This document shows, piece by piece, positions 59,101 through 64,000 of a stretch of DNA of 64,000 bases. This DNA is from Klebsormidium nitens (taxonomy: Eukaryota; Streptophyta; Klebsormidiophyceae; Klebsormidiales; Klebsormidiaceae). The position numbers and the translations under genes were made by a program. A model generated the notes under the pieces. It searched no databases. It saw nothing but the letters and a program-made list of their open reading frames with translations, and was not told where the DNA came from. The DNA lies in NCBI GenBank assembly GCA_000708835.1, contig DF237223.1, positions 51,269 through 115,268 of the forward strand, given 5' to 3'. Position 1 is the stretch's first letter; every line of letters starts with the position of its first letter.

Positions 59101-60836
59101 AAACCTTTGAAGGGACTGGCGCATAGATCCTGAAGAACTGACGAGTGGCAGGACATACCTGCGGATCCGAGGCGTGTTCAGGTAGAGCGGCGGACTGGAG
59201 CGGCTCCGAGGTAGGGGGGGCGTCAGCTGTTGGGAGAGCCGGGGAGGGTGCCAGTGCAGTGCCGCCCTGCGCGTGCGCGAGATGGCCGGCAATGAGTCCA
59301 GATGGAGGGAAAGAGTGACGACCATACCACCCGTCATAGAGCGTACCCACTGGTGGTCAATATGAGTCTAAGAACCAATTCGACAGCACTAGGTACACTG
59401 TGTGAAGGGGCGACGGCCATCCCAGGCAGGATAGAGCGTACCCACTGGCGGGTATTAGACTCTAAGAATCAATTCGTCAGTGCTGGGTACACTTGCAAAA
59501 AGGCCCTGTCGACGGCCATACCACCCGAGATAGAGCGTACCCACTGGCCGACGTTTGAATCTTATAAAGAATTGCCCGCCAATGGGTACACCATACCAGA
59601 CGACCATGCCCCGCAAAAGCTGCTTATACCTAATTGAGCATACCCACTGCGAAATTCTAAGAACGACGAAGAGGCCAGCACTGGGATCATGTGCGCTCAA
59701 ACTACGAACACTTGAGGCCAACGTTTCCACTCAGAAGCTGCTGAGGGCACTCGACACTGACCTGCTCGCCGTCCGGCTCGCCGCCGCCGCCTGACACAAG
59801 CAGCTGCTCCAGCTCCTGGGGCTGGGCCGGCTGGTCTGCAGAGCGGGTTGATGCCTCTGCCCCTTGATTGCGGTTCTGTGCATGAGAAAAGAATGTTCAA
59901 TTGCGACACATAGAAAGGTGCAAGTTTTGCAGTGCGCACGAGCACCATCAATCAGAAAATGCCACAGGCTTGAGGAATCATGCATGCAAAAGAACATTGC
60001 TGTAGACAAAGGCCATACCGACGAGCATTTACCTTCTTCCACTCTTCGAAGAAGCGCTGAGTGTCAGGAGGTTTTGGCCGGGCACTCTCCTGAACCTCCT
60101 GCATGACGAGGATGTCATGAGTGTTCGACGCAATCACTTTCGCTCTCACATACTCGTGAACAGTGACACGAGTGCATTACATGGGAGCACGTGACATGGC
60201 TCTCAGTTTACCGATAGATCGCTGCTTACCTGCCACGGCGGAATGTGGAACTTGGGTCCTTCTGCTAAGCCACTTGGGGTGTACGGCTTCTGATACATTC
60301 CCGGGTTGCTCTCAATTCCCCCAATCATGAGGAGGGTGTCTGCATGGCAGTGACACAACGCTCAAAAAGTGGACACGAGGATGCCCCACGGCCGACAGAT
60401 TTTTGATGCAGGTTTGGCAACATATGCTATTGGCAACATAGCGTGGGATGCCATGCGGTGACTGCGAAACTCTATCCAAGTCCTCACCTATTAGACCCTT
60501 GGTCAGTGGACCTGACGACCAGAACACCTCGGACTCGCCCCAGTAGGCCGGAGAAGCTACAAGAGCGGAGAAGAGCGGAATGGTCAGTCACAAGACTGAC
60601 TGACGCCGCTGATCATTCAATACGGGGCGTATGTAAGTAGGTATACTCAAGTTCAGTGGCTGAAAGAAAGTTAGGAAACAGCCCGCTGCATGCCCACTGA
60701 AAGAAAGTTGGAACACAGCCCGCTGCAAGCCCAAAGCAGGGGCGCTCATCTGAGTTGCAGTAATCTGGCCCAGCATCTTACCCGGCTTTGGATGTCCGAA
60801 AGGAAAAACATGCGCCTTCCCCAGCACCGCCAGATT
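48912..60836 (-). CDS. multi-exon PrimPol-like primase fused to UL9/OBP-like helicase
   Basis: Proposed single gene read from about 60836 to the stop at 48912. Exons keep phase over most joins: 60836-60782, 60556-60488, 60339-60230, 60098-60033, 59875-59762, 59266-59159, 58178-58077, 57617-57470, 57061-56886, 56396-56339, 56167-55924, 55627-54683, 54158-53623, helicase exon (about 53302-52043), 51994-51917, 51713-51627, 51430-51341, 51120-51049, 50600-50535, 50126-48912. Order of parts: 2A-like peptide, disordered Pro/Ala-rich linkers, CCDC40-like helix, basic segment, primase, helicase, linker, C-terminal domain. The role would be priming and origin unwinding of a virus, plasmid or transposon-like replicon; that is inference. 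Open problems are a one-base frame change near 55483, and unresolved joins on both sides of the helicase exon. It could also be two genes. Confidence 0.55.
50535..51994 (-). CDS. five symmetric linker exons
   Basis: Exons 51994-51917 (26 codons), 51713-51627 (29), 51430-51341 (30), 51120-51049 (24) and 50600-50535 (22) all begin and end in phase 0 with GT-AG sites. They encode related low-complexity peptides: ACPSAQPGDNENQERT, AGPSAQPGDGRIKM, PEVGELEEGTELEDPEAAPG, AGTIGVGPATELQESR. At least the second and third are clear duplicates (PSAQPGD), and their flanking introns are alike too (GCACCAGG..., CTGCGCAG). Because each is a multiple of three with both ends in phase 0, any could be skipped or repeated without harm to the frame. 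Confidence 0.65.
50752..50930 (+). repeat. two TACCC-box hairpin units inside an intron
   Basis: Unit 1: GCGTACCCACTGGCGGGCAT at 50765 with GGCAGTGGGTACACC ending near 50824. Unit 2: GTACCCATTGACAGGCAT at 50864 with AACTGGGTACACTG ending near 50921. They lie in the intron between linker exons 51120-51049 and 50600-50535. Confidence 0.8.
52043..53302 (-). CDS. UL9/OBP-like superfamily 2 helicase exon of the fusion gene
   Basis: About 420 codons in one frame. Motifs in order: LLSIRSTVGTNKTGLT (motif I), TILFISYRVAQAKDL (Ia), FDLVVVDEIASILAHLSSSTL (II, with the DE and the family's following S.T), RNVAVASMSSNAINSIRE (IV), LLMYSPSIEAGVNFDHDWF (V) and ARALWQASLRVRR (VI). The set matches the origin-of-replication-binding helicases of herpesviruses and giant viruses. 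Motif I reads GTNKT where GTGKT is expected, which may weaken ATP binding. The frame ends at TAA 52043, but splicing into the linker exons is expected before it; CAG/GTCGGT at the codons for PFEQ is a phase-0 candidate. The acceptor of this exon was not resolved. Confidence 0.7.
   Translation of the reverse strand: MQGDMLQVVPSSRVLRHSTALLHRWLGSPPSLGGDWVPEFPLLSIRSTVGTNKTGLTSHLIYHELNGAHPGRPPTILFISYRVAQAKDLKERFPGFRNYLDLKADFQHQRWDSPDRQWSLTALQNRQLFPHIVVQVDSLLQLRPHGFGPVPPFDLVVVDEIASILAHLSSSTLRRGQETSEFLLELIPNARRVLALDDGYAQREHDFFEMAGLRRKLVINDRGAAVPRTYRVCSDANAWQAQLLEDLRQGRNVAVASMSSNAINSIRERVLELGLLEERDILVHTALSSGDDMRKLENVGMHWKVRLLMYSPSIEAGVNFDHDWFHAMYLYMCLKSTTARALWQASLRVRRVERPLILCYAQGGISLLVEDAVYVPFESLGLPFEQVGGSTKANFNRRLKNLAHTSIQLPIRRSSFQLF
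53623..55627 (-). CDS. primase exons of the fusion gene (AEP, PrimPol/UL52 type)
   Basis: Exon 55627-54683 encodes a leader (DGAEAQEQEPVQEPT...) and the catalytic core: PCKPYLDIDGKDG with the D-x-D metal site, then TKFSLHLVIS with the S-x-H motif, then IDLSVYSKDRDWRAPGCSK with the third acidic residue and the nucleotide-binding Arg. These are the three motifs of archaeo-eukaryotic primases in the PrimPol/herpes UL52 branch, and all are intact. Exon 54158-53623 continues with CYTGRLHDNNQNLTLHL and CFSVNPEGGHTSDTCRSKAF, a Cys/His region like the zinc site that follows the core in PrimPol. The frame changes by one base near 55483: PPPALI in the upstream frame, EACTGNEVFKSGAYS in the next. A start inside this exon would avoid the problem. 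Confidence 0.75.
55924..56396 (-). CDS. basic and helical exons upstream of the primase
   Basis: Exons 56396-56339 (PRSHLKKSPKCKIPRTRPA, a likely nuclear signal) and 56167-55924 (GAGVARDLSEQATGSRRSRRR, then MKERVVADFFGECQQQRATL and a Pro/Ser-rich end) join in phase 1 and run in phase 2 into 55627. No domain recognised. Confidence 0.5.
56886..57061 (-). CDS. CCDC40-like exon
   Basis: Exon between GCTCAG and CAG/GTGAGG, phase 1 to 0, in frame with 57617-57470 and 56396-56339. It reads WRSACAEQLDRLGATLCQVE, then VTRRTTYAVSKMEKEKQEQ and NLLIDQLQ. This is the heptad-rich segment typical of CCDC40/FAP172 (..LTRRxTYAAE..V.KLEK.K..QD..ID.L), a ruler protein of the axonemal 96-nm repeat; about four residues of the usual motif are missing. 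A fragment of an axonemal gene inside a replication gene suggests exon capture, or that a separate broken CCDC40 gene lies here. Confidence 0.55.
57470..58178 (-). CDS. linker exon and helical exon upstream of the CCDC40-like exon
   Basis: Exon 58178-58077 (EAPAAALPTADGPPAAELPM..., 34 codons, phase 0) is a duplicate of 59266-59159. Exon 57617-57470 encodes GLDVGAALEALIAHAEAQMN and LSERVRLLRAQC, helical, and leads in phase 1 into the CCDC40-like exon. Confidence 0.5.
58325..58690 (+). repeat. four TACCC-box hairpin units inside an intron
   Basis: Units start near 58338, 58425 (left box lost: CCCCACTAGAACGCATT), 58535 and 58624. Each has the right box GCAGTGGGTAC about 50 bp on, with A-rich spacers such as GATTCTTAGAAAGAGATGG. 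Period is about 90-105 bp. Confidence 0.85.
58794..58914 (-). other. out-of-phase copy of a linker exon
   Basis: Has a good acceptor (TGTGCGCAG) and donor (ATG/GTGAGA) and encodes TADALQLTEPLLSAAPTEA, clearly related to the exons at 59266-59159 and 58178-58077. Its 121-base length would break the frame of its phase-0 neighbours, so it is probably skipped or decayed. Confidence 0.5.
59159..60098 (-). CDS. disordered linker exons near the N-terminus of the fusion gene
   Basis: Three phase-0 exons: 60098-60033 (EVQESARPKPPDTQRFFEEW, 22 codons), 59875-59762 (NRNQGAEASTRSADQPAQPQ... and GGGGEPDGEQ, 38 codons) and 59266-59159 (ALPTADAPPTSEPLQSAAL..., 36 codons). Low complexity, with no domain. Confidence 0.55.
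59330..59680 (+). repeat. four TACCC-box hairpin units inside an intron
   Basis: Units begin near 59342, 59438, 59537 and 59637 (GAGCGTACCCACTGGCGGG-like) with right boxes near 59390, 59484 and 59580. Period about 97 bp. They lie in the intron between linker exons 59875-59762 and 59266-59159. Confidence 0.85.
60230..60836 (-). CDS. N-terminal exons with a 2A-like peptide
   Basis: Exons 60836-60782 (NLAVLGKAHVFPFGHPKP), 60556-60488 (AYWGESEVFWSSGPLTKGLI) and 60339-60230 join in phase 1. The last one reads DTLLMIGGIESNPGMYQKP. The stretch IGGIESNPG (60299-60322) matches the 2A ribosome-skipping motif (D/G)(V/I)ExNPG-P seen in RNA viruses and many transposable elements, but the final Pro is Met here, so skipping is not expected to work. 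The aromatic-rich segment before it is not recognised. Confidence 0.5.
60661..60733. repeat. tandem duplication of about 36 bp
   Basis: TGAAAGAAAGTT(A/G)G(G)AA(A/C)ACAGCCCGCTGCA occurs twice in a row in an intron. Confidence 0.8.
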
Positions 60837-60881
60837 CTAACACGAGATCAGACGTCGTTGAAAGGAGGGTTTGTCGCTCAC

Positions 60882-62717
60882 CTTGCAATGCGCTCCTCAC
60901 CAGCACGCTCTTCGTGGCAGTCGGCTGAACCCCAAACCTGGCGCTCCCGCTTAAACAGCGCGCACAGGCCTTGTGCGCCGTGGACGGGAGGCTGCCCGGG
61001 CTGCGCCTCGTCATTGGCGGTGTGCTGATGGCAGGCTGCGCCAAGATCGCAGTCCGAGTGAGAGTCGCTGGCGGTCGCACGGGGGACAGTTGCGGTGGGA
61101 CTGTGCTGGGCACTGCGGTCAGCGCACGCGGACTCTGGAAAGGAGGCGCTCAAAGGGGTCAGATGCCAGCAGGGAACCTGCAGTAGTCCTCCGAATCGTG
61201 CGACATGTCAAGGGCATGCACTCTGCCCCGGCCATAGCTGACAAGATCTGTGTATCAAGAAACACCCATTAAAATTCTTAACAAGCAAGAGGTGGTTTCT
61301 TGGTACACGTCCGTGATAAGCTGCAGAGTTGACGTTCCACAAAACGTTCTTCCTTGGAACACTGCTTTTGGGGCGCCGCTTGGAAGACCTCCCAATGTTG
61401 CGCAAACCAGAAGAATCACCTTCCATTTGCAAGCCAACCAGTCTGACAGCAGCTGGCCTGGCACTCTGCAAAAGCAGGCTTCTTGTTGACATTCTGAGCA
61501 CTTACCTGCCGCTGCTGTCCATGACCAAGGAGCAGCAGGTGATTTGGCTCCCATCTGGTTGCTCGTCATCAGGACAGGCATGGTTCGCTTTCCCTCGCGC
61601 CTTCTCGCGCCCCTGAACCCATGCTGCAACAGGAGAAGGGGGCAATCAGCGTCCTGATCCCATGCTGTAATAGGAGAAGGGGGCGATCAGCGTGAGGGCT
61701 GCCGCCATGTAAAGGCCTGAACGATCAGGTCGAGCGATAGCTGCACACAGAGTGTGTGTGTGTGTCCTCTCACCTGCGCGGTCCCCATCGATCTTGAAAC
61801 AACCCTTTGATGGGCCGTGGCTCTCGTAGAAGTATGTAACAGCCCCTCCCCTCTTGCTCCCGCAGAGCCCATATTCTGCGGTCGTGTCGCACTCGCGGCA
61901 GTGAATGGCATGCGGGTCTGGAAAGAGAAGAGGGGAATCATGCAGGGCCCATCCGACTACCCCACACCCCTGCATGCAGGACCGGTCATGCCACCAAGTT
62001 TTGGCGCTATCCTTAAGGAAAGGGTTGGCCAGACCTCGGTTCACCTCCCAGCCATGCCATCAGACTTTTGGCAATGTACCATGAAATGGCCAATTGTCAT
62101 CTTAAGAATCAAGTGGTCAAAACTTGGTACACTTTCCCCCCCGCACGCCCAGGCATGCCATTCAAGAATCTGCTTGTCGATGTTCATGAAAGATAAGCGA
62201 TCCGCTGTTCAATTTGGGATGTACTCTTTTCCTGAAACAGTGGTATGTTTGATGGGCTGATGTTTGTCTGTTTTTTGAAAGCGAAACAGAATGATCCTTG
62301 GTCCTCCTGCTTGCAGGGCCAGCAACCACAGGTTCCCTGACCTTAAGAAGAGCTGGCTTTTGAAAAAGCAAACAGACAGTCTTTTTGCTCACTGCGTTCT
62401 GCAGCCCAATCCAAAGCTTCTTTGAGCACCCGCGCATTCTGCCGCTTCGCTTTCTGATCAGCAGCGCTGAAGAATTGGCCTTGTGGGGACTTGCGAGCAG
62501 GCTTCCCCTCATGCTTCAGTCCCTTTGACTGCTGGCACCGCCGGCGACGAGGGGCAGGTGCATCATCGCTCTGCGCATTGACAGCAGCGATCAGAATCTC
62601 TTGCCTTTCTGCACTGATTGTGATGCGCTCCCTATACTCTGCAGCGCGTGCGAAGCGTGCAGCCTGGCAGTCCCTATGATCAGACTTGGACCTGCCACAA
62701 GGCCGGCTTCTTGCCAT
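60882..62717 (-). CDS. possible far-upstream exons of the fusion gene or a separate gene
   Basis: Candidate exons: 62717 downwards (ATG; MARSRPCGRSKSDHRDCQAA, then AAEYRERITISAERQE, open to 62343), 61917-61774 (HCRECDTTAEYGLCGSKR ... YFYESHG, a Cys/His pattern slightly like EsV-1-7 fingers), 61612-61506 (ACPDDEQPDGSQITCCSLVM) and 61112-60882 (SDCDLGAACHQHTANDEAQP ... LCALFKRERQVWGSADC). Each has good splice sites, but the phases between them and with 60836 do not all agree, so the model is incomplete. Cys/His-rich content suggests zinc binding. Confidence 0.35.
61619..61694. repeat. tandem duplication of about 40 bp
   Basis: CCATGCTG(C/T)AA(C/T)AGGAGAAGGGGGC(A/G)ATCAGCGT appears twice in an intron. 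Confidence 0.8.
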
Positions 62718-62852
62718 TACTTATCACGCATTAGCTCCGCTGGTCACAGCTGCAAACACACATAAGAGAGGAATCAATTTGCCCACAGCAACTGAAGCAC
62801 AAACCAATTCAGAGCAGACCCACAGCTTCGAAATTTTGAAGCAGAGCAAAGC

Positions 62853-62888
62853 AGATTGGTTGGCCCCAAAGATTGGTTGGCCCCAAAA
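62853..62888. repeat. 17-bp perfect tandem duplication
   Basis: GATTGGTTGGCCCCAAA occurs twice in direct succession in a gene-free region (62718-63260). Confidence 0.85.
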
Positions 62889-63264
62889 GCTCAAGCACCT
62901 CCGGAAACATGCTTTTGTTAGATTTCAACTCGCGAGTATGAAAAACTGCCATGACGCAATCACTTACCCCATGCCTAAACCACTTGGCGCTTGGTGCTTG
63001 CAGCACTTTCCTGCGGGCATGCTGGCAGCTGTCAAGCTAGAGACTAGAAGGGGCAGCTTCCGTCTTAGGTTCGAGGGAACGGTCCGGTCCGGAGTGGTAA
63101 TGGTGCCTTTACGACTGGTCCTGGCCGCCCCGTGTGCGCGCATAGGCTACGCTCGAGGGGCTGACCTCCGGGTGCCCGGTAGACTCAAGTTACGGCAGCT
63201 GCATGGGGACCGGAACGGTCTGCGTCAGCGCGGTAAGGGTACCGTGACGTCACGGTCGGGCTGA

Positions 63265-63960
63265 GTGTTTTACTACTGAAGTTGGCCGCTGACGTCATCC
63301 AGAGGAGCCTTCTTTCGACCCCATGTCAAATGGTTGCATGGACACCTTGTGTGTTGGACATGTTTGCACTATCAAATTGAACGCGTAATGCTTGGTTACG
63401 TCTGATGACGTCATCGATTTGGAGGTCAAGACGACTGTTCCCCAAACCCTCGAATTGCTTGGACACTCTAGATTCGTATGCACTATCAACAGCTTGCAAG
63501 GGTGCCCTATCAATAACAGCACATTAAAGATAGTATGGGGGATCCTGCCATTGGATTGAGGGGCGAGAAGTGCGCTTCCATAAGCTTGGAAAGCTTGACT
63601 ATTTTGCATGAAGAGGTTTGTAGCGCATAATGTTTGGTATAGTTGATGCCACTGTCATCCAATGGGGGTCGAAATGCATGACAGGTCCCCATAGAATTGA
63701 ACTTACACTTTGGACAGGTTCGCGCTCTCAATCGTAGCGCGAATAATTGGTATGGTTGACAGCGTCATTGATTTGGGGGTTGAGACGACTTGTTCCGAAA
63801 CCTTGGATAGCTTGGACGGATTTGCGCTGTTAATAGCTCAAACACCTTGGACAATTGTGCCCTATCAATTATAGGGCATAATGTTTGGTATGTTTGGTGA
63901 GGTCGTTAATCCGGGAGTCGAACAGAAGTACCTACTAATAGCCTAAACAATCTGACGACT
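63265..63960. repeat. degenerate tandem repeat, about five units
   Basis: Recurring order GCATAATG(T/C)TTGGT..., TGA(C/T)G(T)CATC.ATTTGG(G)GGT(C/T)GA, ACGACT(T)GTTCC, CTTGGA(C)..., CCCTATCAAT. Units are recognisable near 63285, 63385, 63625, 63740 and 63865, with uneven lengths of 100-240 bp. TGACGTCATC boxes in the first two are palindromic. No gene here. Confidence 0.6.
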
Positions 63961-64000
63961 ATAGCCGTGAGCAAGGGTATTCTAAGTATGATACCACTAT

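Overview
The window looks like nuclear DNA of a green plant-lineage eukaryote, most likely a streptophyte alga (Klebsormidium-like; inferred from gene content and intron style, with no database search). Genes are rich in GT-AG introns of about 100-900 bp. Exon joins could be checked by hand because the reading phase is kept across almost every one. There are two runs of N (36790-37242 and 48637-48656).

Left part, 0-34 kb, ordinary host genes: a GCR1_C-domain protein (+, 461-2593, 5' end possibly outside the window); a long coiled-coil protein of about 1,400 aa (-, 10767-3443); a plant-type P-loop protein with a zeta-toxin-like kinase domain and an N-terminal membrane helix (-, 17131-12745, 769 aa); a long-chain acyl-CoA synthetase in 18 exons (+, 18438-24656, 712 aa); and a kinesin-14 with a long coiled-coil stalk and a long tail behind the motor (-, about 33801-25845). 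The P-loop and LACS genes diverge from a shared 1.3 kb upstream region. LACS and the kinesin converge.

Middle part, 34.7-48.8 kb, mobile-element and virus-like DNA in decay: a tandem array of a hairpin-forming repeat; a broken KDZ/HMGXB3-like DNA transposase (37.5-41.9 kb) whose 982 bp intron holds an antisense XPA-like zinc-finger pseudogene; a duplicated block with GGTAATA repeats; then a compact intron-less cluster resembling a virophage or polinton-like virus remnant. That cluster has a primase-polymerase/SF3 helicase, a tyrosine recombinase, a HIRAN-like protein and two unknowns. Most of its frames are cut by single in-frame stop codons without frameshifts. No capsid or packaging gene was seen.

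Right part, 48.9-62.7 kb, the most unusual region: a many-exon minus-strand gene encoding an archaeo-eukaryotic primase (PrimPol/UL52 type) joined to a superfamily 2 helicase of the herpesvirus/giant-virus origin-binding-protein (UL9) type. Upstream exons add a 2A-like peptide, duplicated proline/alanine-rich exons and an exon resembling the axonemal protein CCDC40. Between the helicase and the C-terminal domain lie five short phase-0 exons that look like tandem copies. Introns and flanks of this gene carry the same repeat as the left array: inverted boxes TACCCACTG...CAGTGGGTA around an A/T-richer spacer of about 30 bp. This layout recalls UL9-type origins, so the gene and its repeats may form a replicon or a domesticated one; that link is inference.

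The last 1.3 kb (62.7-64.0 kb) has no gene I can support and ends in a degenerate tandem repeat.
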